Of a stretch of DNA of 64,000 nt, positions 54,078-64,000 are shown piece by piece. Where the stretch lies: contig OX442324.1 in assembly GCA_949358305.1 (NCBI GenBank), positions 186,001 through 250,000 on the forward strand. Reading direction: 5' to 3'. The DNA comes from Strigamia acuminata (Eukaryota; Arthropoda; Chilopoda; Geophilomorpha; Linotaeniidae). The notes below the pieces were generated by a model. That model was not told where the DNA came from and did no database searches. It was given only the letters and a program-made list of their open reading frames with translations. A program made the position numbers and the translations under genes. How positions within the stretch are numbered: position 1 is the first letter of the stretch; each line of letters opens with the position of its first letter.

Positions 54078-54103
54078 ATCGCAACACTGCACTTAGTTGC
54101 GAT
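54078..54103 (+). promoter_or_regulatory. Cop-I leader stem ATCGCAAC/GTTGCGAT with TGCA loop
   Basis: An 8-bp stem, loop ACTGCACTTA, about 107 bases before gag. Confidence 0.65.
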
Positions 54104-54209
54104 TAACCAGTACAAAAAGTGTTTTTGAGGAAATTAGTTTGAATTGAGTGTGAAACCGTTTGACGTGCTACTTTTCATCAATTTCGAGTCGTTACGATTG
54201 GAAATCAAC

Positions 54210-57200
54210 ATGGATTCGGACAAAATGGACAGAAAAGTCACACTACTAAACCGGACAAATTACGATAGCTGGAAACAACAGATTAAGGTGCTCTTAATGC
54301 ATCACGGATGCTGGGCATTCACGGACGGAACCGAAGAAGCTTTGGCACCAGGAGCATCTTGGCGCGATCGATCGGATTATAATTTACGCAAAGGACGGGC
54401 CTTTAGCTTAATTTATTACTCAATAGAAGAACAATATCACGAATTGCTCAGCGGGGTCGACGATGCCAAGAAAGCGTGGGATACGCTCAAAGCTAACTTT
54501 GAACCAGTATCTCGTGCCAGGATAATTCGTTTGCTAGACGAATTCTTTAGCCTAAAATACGACCCGGCGACGGAAACGATAGGAGTTTTTGCGGCCAAGA
54601 TACGAAATGCGGCGAAAAAGCTCGCCGACGTGAAACACAAATTGGAAGATTTGTATCAGGCATTTCAACTGATTCGATATTTGCCACAAGAATACCAATC
54701 AATTGTCCAGGCTATTTACCGATGGGAGGACGCGAATTTTATGCTGGAGAAGGTGGAGACGGAATTGGTCGCCGAAGAAGGCAGATTAGCCCAACAACGA
54801 AGGGATTCGGGCCAGGGGCCAATTGTGGATGCTTTTAGTATGGGAATGAACTCCACAAACATCAAAAACAGCGACAATTCACAGAAAAACCAGCAACAAC
54901 AAGGACATAATAGCCAAAATCGAGGAGGATACCAAGGCGGACAAAAGGGTGGCCGATCGAACTATAGAGGCGGCAAAAACACGAGAGGTTTTCGAGGAAA
55001 CACGATCGGATCATCAGGACGGGGGCCGTGTTTTCGCTGCAATCAACCAGGGCATTGGGCGCGCGACTGCACGACGCAATTGCCACCAAACAACAATTTA
55101 AACACGAATAGTGCCGAAGAACTGGACGCCAACATGTTAGATGTCGGATTTTTAACAGAATTGGACAAAGAAGAGATGCTGCAGTGCAGCACAGCAAACA
55201 ATTGTTGGATATACGACACCGGGGCGACCGGACATTTCTGTAAGGAGAAGGATCAGTTCTTCAATTTCAAACCAACCACTGGAACTATCAGCCAAGCGGA
55301 TAAAAAGACATTAATACAAATCCAAGGCGTTGGCGATGTCTGCGTGATGTGCGTCATTGGGAAAGAAACAATTCCGATAACTTTGAAGAAAGTTTACTAC
55401 GCACCGGATTTGAGGAGAAATTTAATGTCGGGACCGTGTATAGACGAGGCGAGATGCAAAGTTGCGATTGGCTGCGGAATAGTTAAGATTTACGATCCAC
55501 AGTGGAAAAGACAATTAATGCAAGCGGAGAAAAAGGACAGATTGTACTACATTAAAACGAGTGATCAGAAACCAGACTTTGAAAAGTTGAGAGAAAAGCA
55601 AAACAACAAAGCTAGTGTTGGCGAACAACAAAAACAACCGTCAACTGGATCGACAAGAAGTGCATCTAATCCAGAAGAAGCTAGACTTTGGCACGAACGA
55701 TTGGGACACATTCATTTTCCGAGTGTACAAGGAATGAGTAAAAGTGATGCAGTAATTGGACTGCCTATATTAGATGTGCCCATTACACAATGCGACGTGT
55801 GTGATTTGGCGAAGAAAAGGTCAGTTTCACACAAGTCTTTGCCTGGAATTAGATCCAAACAACCACTTGAATTACTTCATATGGACGTGTGCGGGGCATT
55901 TAACACGCAAACACTTTCTGGAGATAGATACTTTCTCACGATAACAGATGACTATTCTCGTTACTCAACAGTGTATTTAATGAAGAAAAAGGATGAAGTA
56001 TTCGAAATATTCCAGAAACACGTGAAACGAATAGAACGATTATTGGGAAAATCGGTTCTAGCCATTCGGACGGATAACGGAATGGAGTTTTGCTCCAACA
56101 AGTTTGGAGAATACCTCGAGGGACTAGGCATTATTCACGAGAGGACAAACGCGTACACGCCACCCCAGAATGGAGTTTCCGAAAGACTAAACCAGACTTT
56201 GGCAAATGGGATGCGTGCACTCATCTACGATGCGAAACTGGAACATCGTTTTTGGGGCGAAGCAATCCTCACATTCAACTATCTTAGGAATAGGATTGCC
56301 AAATTGAACTCAGACAAAACACCAATGGAGTTGTATTATGGACGTAAGCCGTCGCTTCGACACTTAAGGAAATTTGGAAGTTTGTGTTTCGTGCAGAAGA
56401 AAATTCGAAATGGCAAAATCGACAACAAAGGCCTGCACGGAATAATGCTCGGCTATTCCCGGATAACCAAAGGATATAGGATCTGGCTACCGGAATTTTC
56501 CAAAGTGATCGAGACCGGCGATGTCAAGTTCGTAGAAAGCAGGCGCGGAGTTGAAGGCGTGCTGGGCCTACCAGAGAAATATACAACGTATATTGACAAC
56601 TTAGAAGATAATTTGGACGATAACGATCGCCAATATTATTCGGATGAGGATGTTAGGCCGCCGCTACCACCGCCGATCCCAATCCAAAAGAAAGAGGTTC
56701 AACAAGAGGAATTACCTCAAGTCAAACTCAAGTTTAGACAACCAGAAGAGAAATTGCGAGCCAATTTGCCTGCACCACAAACGAAGGCAAAAGTCCCAGA
56801 TCCTGTTCGCACTATTCCTCCACTTGTTTGGAAGAAAACGGAAAAAGTTAGACCAACGGGGCAAAAGGACTTTGAATATACGATCGTCGGATACGATAAG
56901 CCGAAATTGCGCTCGATACCGGATGTAAAACGATACTGTGCGGATCACAATCTTTGTGTCCCCGAACATCTCTTCGAGGACAAGAGAAAGAAGAAGCCAT
57001 CCGAATCGAATGCAACAGCAGACTATTCAGACATAGATATAGACGAATTAACTCTTGACTTTGAAGCTAATCACCTCGAAGTCTACATTCCAACGCGCTT
57101 TGAGCAGATTGCAAATCTACCAGAAAAAGAAGAGTGGAATCAGGCCATGTGTGATGAGATCGACACGATGCACGAACGAGAAGTTTGGGAATTGGTCCCA

Positions 57201-58664
57201 CCACCGCCTGATATCAAGATAATCAGATGTAAATGGATTTACACCACCAAGCAGAATGAGGAAGGAGAAGTCGCACGCTACAAAGCGAGGCTCGTCGCAC
57301 AGGGTTTTTCCCAGGTGTATGGCGAATCTTACGAGGAAACCTTCTCACCAGTAGTAGATTTCTCTATTGTGCGCTTCATGTTCACATTGCTAGTCTGTAT
57401 GCTGAAGTGGTCCTACATACAAGCGGATGTGAAGTGTGCCTACCTCTACGCTAAATTGTACAAAGTCGTATTTATGCGTCAGCCAAAGGGATTCATTTGC
57501 AAAGGCAAAGAAAATTACGTGTGCAGACTTCTTCGAGCAATTTACGGATTACACCAATCCGGAAGAGAATGGGGTTTGGAGTTCGAAGAGACATTGCTAA
57601 AACTTGGTCTGCAGCACGTGAATTGGTGCAACTGCATGTACAAATACGGGAATGTTGCGTATCTCATTGTATACGTCGATGACATCGTCGTTTTTGGCAA
57701 ACAATACGAAGATGCCATCAACATACTTGACATGATTAAGACACAGTTTGATTTGGTCATCTTAGGACGAACAAGAAAGTTGTTAGGAGTTGAATTCCAT
57801 TCCTACAGAGATCAAATGGTTCTGCACCAACGGACTTACATCAACAAAGTCCTCTTGAGGTTTAAAAACCACCTGGACCTGGTGAAGATAAGATCACAAC
57901 CAATGACGAAATCAACCGTCCTAACCAAACAAGACTGTCCAAGTACACTTGAGGATTTCAAGATCATGGAAGGGATACCGTATAGAAGTTTACTTGGGTC
58001 ATTGGCATTTATCGCATCAAGAACTAGACCCGACATGACTTATGCGATCAACATTCTCAGCCAATTCCAGTCCAATCCAGGTTTGGATCACTGGATCGCT
58101 CTTTTGGATTTGCTCAGCTATCTGAGAACCACAAGAAACTTCGGACTGATGTTATTTCCCAATAATCGAATCGAGGTTGTTGGATATAGCGATTCCGACT
58201 ATGCCAACAACAGAGATGACAGGATATCCGTTGGAGGAACTCTAGTGACGTTAGGCACGACGCCCATTTACTGGAGGACCTTTAAACAACGCAACGTGAC
58301 ATTATCTACAATGGAGGCTGAATATGTGGCCCTTACAGAGACAGTAAAGGATTACATTTGGATTGTTCGGGTTCTACACGAAATTGTTCCCGAATTAGCC
58401 GATAAGTTTTGTCATCGGGTTTTATGTGACAACATTTCAACTGTTGATTTCACCAAATCCTATGTGGAAAACAGGAAGACAAAACACATAGATATCCGGT
58501 ACCACTTCATTAGGGAGCTAGTCAAGAAGGATAACCTTCAGATTATACACGTAGGCACTAAAAGTAACTTTGCAGACATATTCACGAAGTCTGTCGACAA
58601 AACCAACCTTTTGGAATTTTGTAATCGCTTCCTCATTGATTTAAATGTCTTGAATACTTGTTAA
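54210..58664 (+). CDS. Cop-I Gag-Pol polyprotein (intact)
   Basis: 1484 residues from ATG 54210 (MDSDKMDRK) to TAA 58664 with no stop or shift. Gag, CCHC knuckle CFRCNQPGHWARDC (about 274), protease YDTGATGHF (Asp about 336), GAG-pre-integrase (LWHERLGHIH, CDVCDLAKK), integrase with D559, D622 and E658 (the last two 35 residues apart, as expected for a DDE integrase), acidic linker, RT (YVDD about 1155), RNase H (SDSDYANN, STMEAEYVAL). One oddity is IIRCKWIYT, where relatives have Gly for the Arg. It would make particle, protease, integrase and RT. The ORF is competent in appearance, but its 5' LTR promoter region is split by N. Confidence 0.93.
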   Translation: MDSDKMDRKVTLLNRTNYDSWKQQIKVLLMHHGCWAFTDGTEEALAPGASWRDRSDYNLRKGRAFSLIYYSIEEQYHELLSGVDDAKKAWDTLKANFEPVSRARIIRLLDEFFSLKYDPATETIGVFAAKIRNAAKKLADVKHKLEDLYQAFQLIRYLPQEYQSIVQAIYRWEDANFMLEKVETELVAEEGRLAQQRRDSGQGPIVDAFSMGMNSTNIKNSDNSQKNQQQQGHNSQNRGGYQGGQKGGRSNYRGGKNTRGFRGNTIGSSGRGPCFRCNQPGHWARDCTTQLPPNNNLNTNSAEELDANMLDVGFLTELDKEEMLQCSTANNCWIYDTGATGHFCKEKDQFFNFKPTTGTISQADKKTLIQIQGVGDVCVMCVIGKETIPITLKKVYYAPDLRRNLMSGPCIDEARCKVAIGCGIVKIYDPQWKRQLMQAEKKDRLYYIKTSDQKPDFEKLREKQNNKASVGEQQKQPSTGSTRSASNPEEARLWHERLGHIHFPSVQGMSKSDAVIGLPILDVPITQCDVCDLAKKRSVSHKSLPGIRSKQPLELLHMDVCGAFNTQTLSGDRYFLTITDDYSRYSTVYLMKKKDEVFEIFQKHVKRIERLLGKSVLAIRTDNGMEFCSNKFGEYLEGLGIIHERTNAYTPPQNGVSERLNQTLANGMRALIYDAKLEHRFWGEAILTFNYLRNRIAKLNSDKTPMELYYGRKPSLRHLRKFGSLCFVQKKIRNGKIDNKGLHGIMLGYSRITKGYRIWLPEFSKVIETGDVKFVESRRGVEGVLGLPEKYTTYIDNLEDNLDDNDRQYYSDEDVRPPLPPPIPIQKKEVQQEELPQVKLKFRQPEEKLRANLPAPQTKAKVPDPVRTIPPLVWKKTEKVRPTGQKDFEYTIVGYDKPKLRSIPDVKRYCADHNLCVPEHLFEDKRKKKPSESNATADYSDIDIDELTLDFEANHLEVYIPTRFEQIANLPEKEEWNQAMCDEIDTMHEREVWELVPPPPDIKIIRCKWIYTTKQNEEGEVARYKARLVAQGFSQVYGESYEETFSPVVDFSIVRFMFTLLVCMLKWSYIQADVKCAYLYAKLYKVVFMRQPKGFICKGKENYVCRLLRAIYGLHQSGREWGLEFEETLLKLGLQHVNWCNCMYKYGNVAYLIVYVDDIVVFGKQYEDAINILDMIKTQFDLVILGRTRKLLGVEFHSYRDQMVLHQRTYINKVLLRFKNHLDLVKIRSQPMTKSTVLTKQDCPSTLEDFKIMEGIPYRSLLGSLAFIASRTRPDMTYAINILSQFQSNPGLDHWIALLDLLSYLRTTRNFGLMLFPNNRIEVVGYSDSDYANNRDDRISVGGTLVTLGTTPIYWRTFKQRNVTLSTMEAEYVALTETVKDYIWIVRVLHEIVPELADKFCHRVLCDNISTVDFTKSYVENRKTKHIDIRYHFIRELVKKDNLQIIHVGTKSNFADIFTKSVDKTNLLEFCNRFLIDLNVLNTC

Positions 58665-58679
58665 TACGAGGGGGCCGAT

Positions 58680-59002
58680 TGTTGAGATGTGATATGTAAT
58701 AGCCGTGTATTGTGTATATGTATTTAGATCGTATTAGCAAGTAATAATAATGCGCTCTGCAAATGGTATTTCTATTTATGTTTGCTATTGTAAACAAACA
58801 TGACGTTTGTTTACACATTGTTTATGTATGTTGCCTAAAGGTGGCGCTTTTTGTAAACGTGTCACATGACAAGGTATTAAAGCTTCACTTCATGTTTTGT
58901 TTCTCACCTGCAAAGATGGCGTCTCTTTATTTCACCTTATGACTTTTTCCAATCCACTGCAGAAATCAACTCATTGCATGAGTTTACAACTAGAACACAA
59001 CA
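58680..59002 (+). repeat. Cop-I 3' LTR
   Basis: 323 bp, TGTTGAGATG...ACACAACA, after PPT GAGGGGGCCGAT (58668-58679). Unbroken copy of the 5' LTR. Confidence 0.93.
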
Positions 59003-61071
59003 AAGGAAAGCGTATCGGATTTATATGCAAGAAACTGGACGGATTACGGAGTCACGTGACGTGACATTTGACGAGACACGACTGGGCAATTTAGACGTAC
59101 CCGGGGAAACCAAAACCGACGAATTGGTGGAATTAGATGTCCATTATGACACGCCGGTTCTTCCGATCGGAGTACCTGCACCAGTTGAGCAAGTACAACC
59201 CGAGTTACAACACGAACCAGAACCAGAACCGGATCAGGAATCGGAACAAGAACAGGAACAGGAGCCAGTACGGGTGCCGGCGCAGGTCCCCGCTCGGAGG
59301 GGAGGAAGGAGACCCGGCGCAACCAAAGAAATTTTGGCTGTTGAAAAACAAGCGAGAATAGAAGCGACTGAAGCGGACTTATTGCAACGAGGCGTACGAC
59401 GTTCGGGGAGGTTGAGAGAACAAGCAAACATGGCTGACGTTTTAATAACGCCAACTACGCAAAAGGAAGCGATGAAATTACCTCAAGCGGACAAATGGAC
59501 CGAAGCGATGCAAGATGAGATTAATTCCATGCATCAGCATGAAGTCTGGAAAATGGAGAAAAGACCAAATGATGTAAAACCGGTGAAGTCTAAATGGGTA
59601 TTTAGAATTAAAGAAAATCCGGATGAAAGTCTTAATCGATACAAAGCACGTTTGGTGGCTGTTGGTTGTAGCCAAAAGCCTGGGACCGATTACGACCAGA
59701 CATTTTCACCAGTAGTACGAATCGAGTCACTGAGGATTTTACTAGACTTAGCAGCGAAAGAAGATCTTCTGTTGGACTTGTACGACGTGAAGACAGCGTA
59801 CTTACATGGCAAACTAAAGGAAAGAATTTTTATGGAACAACCGGAAGGATTTGAAGAAGCAGGGATTGAATTTGTATGTAGACTTTTGAGAAGCATTTAC
59901 GGACTAAAGCAAGCAGGACGTTGTTGGAACGAGAGACTACATGAAGTTTTGACAGCTTGCGGTTTCAAAAGGATGGCAGATGATCCGTACCTTTACCAAT
60001 TCAAAAGTGACGATGGGACAATTTACATAGCAGTTTATGTCGACGATTTGGTGACGGCGAGTTCAAATGCAAAAATTCGAGACGAGAAAATCAAAGATTT
60101 GGGCAAATTCGTGGAGCTAGTGGCAATGGGCAAACTTTCGTACGTTTTGGGCCTGGAAGTTAGTCAAAAGGACGGGGAGATTTGTTTGTTTCAACGCAAA
60201 TATGCAGAAAAGATCTTGAAACGTTTCGGACTGGACAAATGCAATCCAGTTGCTACACCAATGGAATTAGGACTCAAGTTGGAGGAGTTTGAAGACAGCG
60301 AACCAGTGGACCAAAGAATTTATCAAGAAGTCATAGGTAGCATAATGTACCTAGCTACCAGCACCAGACCAGATTTGAGTTTTGCAGTAAGCTCACTTTC
60401 CCGTTTCAACAAAGACCCGAGGGAAATACACATGGCAGCGGCGAAACGAGTGCTGAGATACATACGAGGAACACTGGACTACAAGCTGAAATACACAAAG
60501 GGAGAATACCATCTACATTCCTACGCAGACGCGAGTTGGAACTCGACGCAGAACGCACGATCATTCACGGGATACATCGTGAAGGATGGGGAATCGTTGT
60601 TAAGCTGGCGATGCAAGAAGCAAGGCAACGTGGCGGAGTCTTCTTGTGAGAGCGAGTTGGATGCGGTGGCTGATGCGGTCAAAGAACTGAGTTGGGTAAA
60701 AGGAATCTTCAGAGATTTGCGAGCACCGATCGGCGAGCAGATGACGCTCTATAATTACAACGAGGCAGCAGTCCAGATGCTGCAAGATGGAGTACAAAGG
60801 GTTCGAACCAAATACCTGAACCGAAAATACCATCTAATCAAATCGAAAGTCGAGGTGGACAAGATACAAGTTGTCCACGTACCAGGAGTAGAGATGTGGG
60901 CTGACGTGATGACAAAGCCACTCAGCAAGCCAAACATTGATAAATGTTTACGAGGGATGAACATTCTTCAAAGACAAGTTGAATAATTGTTTATGATATT
61001 GATGTTAAATGTTCGAGTTTACTAATAGTTTATTTAAGTTGGTTTTTGAGTGTTAAAATCAAAGGGGAGAT

Positions 61072-61257
61072 TGTGAGTGGATTTAAACACTAAAATAGAT
61101 AATTGTTTTGATTGTTTTGATTGAAAGGCAAAGGACCTTTATTGTGTGAGCAATGTTGTCCTTGACAACTGACTGTATACAAAATGGATGATTAAAATGA
61201 GTGAAATTTCTTTTTCCAATGTTCAAATGGTCGTGGATTATTCCAAGTGTATCAACA
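61072..61257 (+). repeat. Cop-H 3' LTR (right boundary approximate)
   Basis: Follows the purine tract AAAGGGGAGAT (61061-61071) and begins TGTGAGTGG. The end is placed at ATCAACA because Cop-J coding sequence is recognisable shortly after. With the 5' LTR missing, the length (about 186 bp) cannot be confirmed. Confidence 0.6.
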
Positions 61258-64000
61258 CCAACGACATTGTATTCAGCGGCCATTCATCAGTCAGAAGAGG
61301 AAGTCACTATTTCGCCATTATCTCTGGTGTCACATTGCGTACCTGATTCTCAGTGGTACATTGATACCGGAGCAACAGATCATTTTTCATTTAATAGAAG
61401 TTGGTTTTCCGCATTTAAGCCTCTGTCCGGTTACAGTGTCCAACAGGGGAAGGGTAAATCTAAGATTGAAGGTATTGGAGATGTAGTTCTGACATCTTGT
61501 TATGGAAACAGAAGAAGACAGATTACATTGCAAAATGTCTATTTTGCACCAAATTTTAGGAAAAATTTACTTTCACTTGGACGGACAGATGAGGCTGGCT
61601 TATCAACTTTTATTAAAAATGGAAAGATGACCATTTACAAAGATCGAATTGAAGAGCCATTCATAACTGCAAAAAGAACTGGGGACCGCATGTACAAAGT
61701 TAATTGCAGAATTGAGGCTCTAACTGTAAACACAAGCGCACCATCTGCGCAACAGAGTGCGGCTGTGGAACTCAATTCGGATGAAACTGTTAAAAATAAT
61801 AATGTTGTTAAACCTTTATTACTAAACACCGAAAATTATAAGGCAGCATTAACAAATACCCTGAGCGATGCAGTGAAGTCTGCTAAACCTTCACCCGCGA
61901 ATAAGAAAGCGCAAGCGAAAGCGTTAAATGTAAAATCTAACGCAAATGCGAATAATGACAGCGGAATAAATGAGAATGATTTGGATGGTGGGAAAGTTGA
62001 AAAGATCAAAGTGAAGCCCCAGCCAATAGACATTTGGCACTTGAGGATGGGCCATTTTAATGCAAGTGGAATTGCAAAAATGGAGATTTCAGAGGAAATA
62101 TTTGGGGTAAAACTTTCAGACAAGAATCTTTTGCCTTGTGATGCGTGCTCTAAAGCAAAGAGCACTCGGGCTAGCTTTCCCCCGATACCAGGCATCTCTA
62201 GCAAAGAAATTTTAGAACTTGTCCACATGGACATGTGGGGTCCGCAGCCATTCAAATCGTTGGGTGGGGCCAGTTATTATTTAATAATCATCGATGATTA
62301 TTCGCGATTCATGTGGATTGAGATTATTAAGAAGAAGAGGGAGGTATTTGAGCGTTTCAAACGATGGCAGACAGCCGTTGAACACGCAACCGGGAAAAAG
62401 GTCAAATGCATTAAAACGGACAACGGGGGAGAATTTGTTTCCAAGAAATGGGATGATTATGCAGATTCAATTGGATTGAAGTGTATCAGAACAAATGCCT
62501 ACTCACCTGAAATGAACTCGGTGGCTGAAAGGTCCAACCGAACAATAGTTGGGGGAGTGAGAGCGATGCTATTTGAAAACAATTTTCCATGCAGTTCATG
62601 GGCTGAATTGGCCGTCACTGTTGTCTATTTGAAAAATAGATTCCCACATACAACCTTAAGTGGGAAAACCCCCTACAACGTGTTCTACAATAAGAAAATG
62701 TCTCTAAGACATTTAAGATGTATTGGGTCCAAAGTTTTCGTACATAAACCTTCACAAGTACGAGCTGGGAAATTAGAAGAGAGGGCTTGGCCTGGGGCCT
62801 TAGTTGGGTACGCCATTAGTACGCGGGGGTATAGAATTTGGGACCCCAAATCCAACAAAGTCGTCGCTTCTAAACATGTGAAGATTAATGAAAACGTTTA
62901 TTGGCATGAATCGGTGCAACTAAGTGAAATTCCGTCCGAACCTGAATATATGGGGCAACTTAATTATGAGGATTCGGATGAGGACGAAATACCAGTTCCA
63001 CAACAAGTGATTCCTGCCCCAATACCACAGAAAGTGGCTCCTGTTCAGCAACAGGTGCCCCCTGTTATACAGCAGTTATTTCAGACCCCTAAACGTGCGA
63101 TTCCAAATCCACAATTAGTCCAACAGGCTGTTGAGCCTGAAGTTGTGGAAGAAATCGCGCAGGCGGCTGGTGGAGTTCAGGAGGAAGAAGTGGAAGCTCG
63201 GATTGTGAATCCACCCACCACACCTCCACCGACTAGAAGGAACCCACCACGAGGTGCTAAGTTAAAGGGGGACACAGTGAAACATCGTACAGATGCTCAC
63301 CAGGAATTAAAAATTTTGGATATGACACAATGGCAACGGAGGGAAACTGTCAGACAAAGTGGTGAAACAGCTGGGCAAGTAGATGTAATCTACATAACAC
63401 CACTTGGCGATAGAATCCGCAGTCGGATTGATGTTGTACGATGGTGCAAAGAAGAAGACTATCAGTACGATGGGGGTTGTTTTGATTTCAAAGCAACAGA
63501 TGAAACCATTGGGTTTGCTGGTTGCGCGTCTGTAGAACCAGACACGTTTGAGGAAGCAATGGCTAACCCCAATAAATCCGACTGGCAGGGTGCCATGGAT
63601 GATGAAATAAACATTTTTAAGGACAGAAAAGTGTACGAAGAAGTTGATAAAACCGAGGGAGTGAAATTGTTAGAAACAAAATGAATCTACAAGTACAAGC
63701 TGAAACGCGATCATACTGGGAAACTTAGACGTTTTAGGGCTCGTTTAGTGGCCCAGGGTTTTGGACAGAAAGAGGGAGTTGACTTTACTGAGATATTCTC
63801 TCCAGTAGTCAACTTTGTTCTGGTTTTGATATTCTTTTGTTCCTTGGTGGTCCTGCAAAAATGGCGAGATACGCATCTCGACATCAAGGCTGCGTACTTG
63901 TACGGAGACCTTGATGTGCCACAATTTATCAATATTCCCAAGGGCTTCCGGACACAGGCGAACCAACACAAATGTTGGCGACTCGACAAGGCCTTGTATG
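61258..64000 (+). pseudogene. Cop-J, class 2 gag-pol fragment, runs off the window
   Basis: Closest to Cop-F and Cop-E. It begins near the end of Gag (LYSAAIHQSEEE) and continues through protease YIDTGATDHF, GAG-pre-integrase (CDACSKAKSTR), integrase DDE (MDMWGPQ, KTDNGGEF, NSVAERSNR) and a Pro/Gln linker into RT. A TGA at 63682-63684 replaces the Trp of the KWIYK motif, and TACAAG is duplicated just after. Beyond it the RT frame stays open to the window end (VAQGFGQKEGVDFTEIF). The upstream open codons from 61201 belong to the Cop-H LTR. No 5' part of Cop-J is present to the left. Confidence 0.86.

Larger units (their letters stand above)
53387..54209 (+). promoter_or_regulatory. Cop-I untranslated leader
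   Basis: About 820 bases. Same signals as Cop-B, D and M, but the GYGAA hairpin occurs twice. The upstream in-frame ATG at 54144 is unlikely to be the start because the relatives begin at MDSDK. Confidence 0.75.
51298..59002 (+). mobile_element. Cop-I, class 1 Ty1/copia element with open gag-pol
   Basis: Flanked by AAGGA (51293-51297 and 59003-59007) in Cop-H integrase. The LTRs are 323 bp (3') and 320 bp (5', without insert N) and differ only by one AAT unit. PBS, leader, intact Gag-Pol frame, PPT. N splits the 5' LTR. Confidence 0.93.
49479..60986 (+). pseudogene. Cop-H gag-pol remnant, split by Cop-I
   Basis: Coding starts mid-Gag (ESVDEYVNRAEAI). Order: knuckle CFNCHKKGHFARDC, protease LIDSGATSHM, then a one-base shift near 50270 just before NNVLYVPTLQTN; GAG-pre-integrase (CTECIKAKM), integrase DDE (MDLMGPM, RTDNGGEF, NGVAERTNR). 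Cop-I interrupts at 51297 and the codons rejoin at 59008 (SATR/KAYRIY). A Glu/Pro/Gln-rich linker (about 59216-59270) precedes RT (YVDDLVTAS) and RNase H (ADASWNSTQ, SSCESELDAV), ending at 60986. The 5' truncation, frameshift and insertion make it inactive. Confidence 0.88.
49479..61257 (+). mobile_element. Cop-H, third type of Ty1/copia element, 5'-truncated
   Basis: The 5' LTR and the first part of gag are missing. It begins directly at the Cop-C 3' LTR, is interrupted by Cop-I, and ends in a short 3' LTR next to Cop-J. Its proteins belong to a different copia lineage from classes 1 and 2. Confidence 0.82.

Noticed and set aside
61201-61257. ATG 61201 as the start of Cop-J
   Set aside because: These codons are in the Cop-H 3' LTR; recognisable Cop-J protein starts after it.
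1-64000. Host protein genes, tRNA, rRNA or CRISPR
   Set aside because: Every convincing reading frame is retrotransposon Gag-Pol; the remaining frames are antisense or offset shadows; no cloverleaf, rRNA block or spaced repeat array was seen.

Overview
The window is a pile of transposable elements with no recognisable host gene, tRNA, rRNA or CRISPR array. It comes from an animal nuclear genome, most likely an arthropod or other invertebrate. The evidence is Ty1/copia elements primed by metazoan-type initiator tRNA-Met (some in the Drosophila copia manner), a Ty3/gypsy element, a mariner-type foldback MITE and solo LTRs. The species cannot be named from the sequence. Labels used below: Cop-A, B, D, I, M (copia class 1: PBS GGTTATGGGCC, PPT GAGGGGGCCGAT, about 1485-residue Gag-Pol); Cop-C, E, F, G, J (copia class 2: PBS TGGTAGCAGAGG where visible, about 1600-residue Gag-Pol); Cop-H (a third copia type); Gyp-L (Ty3/gypsy); MITE-P; K, N and O (putative solo or terminal LTRs).

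Layout. 1-4062: Cop-A, sitting in the gag of Cop-G and carrying LTR-like O at its left and MITE-P in its RT region. 4063-5911: remains of Cop-G, broken by solo LTR K. 5912-49478: composite Cop-C. It is broken in its 5' LTR by Cop-E (minus strand, 5928-19527), which carries Cop-F (minus, 11001-17827). It is broken in its integrase by Cop-B (23202-40545), whose 5' LTR holds Gyp-L (23513-34993), whose integrase holds Cop-M (minus, 27151-33076). It is broken in its RT by Cop-D (41887-47714). 49479-61257: Cop-H, carrying Cop-I (51298-59002), whose 5' LTR holds N (51448-53199). 61258-64000: Cop-J, which runs off the window.

The order of insertion can be read from target-site duplications (TSDs) and rejoining reading frames. 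The deepest chain is G > C > B > L > M. By eye, paired LTRs of the nested elements differ by only about 0-1 percent, so this is a recent burst. Cop-F (single open Gag-Pol frame, LTRs one base apart) and the body of Cop-I (open Gag-Pol frame, LTRs differing only by an AAT unit) look competent. The others carry stops, frameshifts, deletions or insertions.

The most interesting signals are these. (1) Cop-C has two strongly different LTRs and unmatched flanks, so it is probably a recombinant joining two loci. (2) The leaders of class 1 elements carry two conserved hairpins, a GNRA-like CACAC-GYGAA-GTGTG and a TCGCAAC/GTTGCGA stem with a UGCA loop and a compensatory pair; these are candidate packaging or dimerisation signals. 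(3) Cop-E and Cop-F share different leader hairpins, also with compensatory change. (4) An ATGGCGGCGCC motif recurs in leaders of both classes. (5) Cop-C and Cop-G share an unusual Asp-Cys-Gly protease triad.
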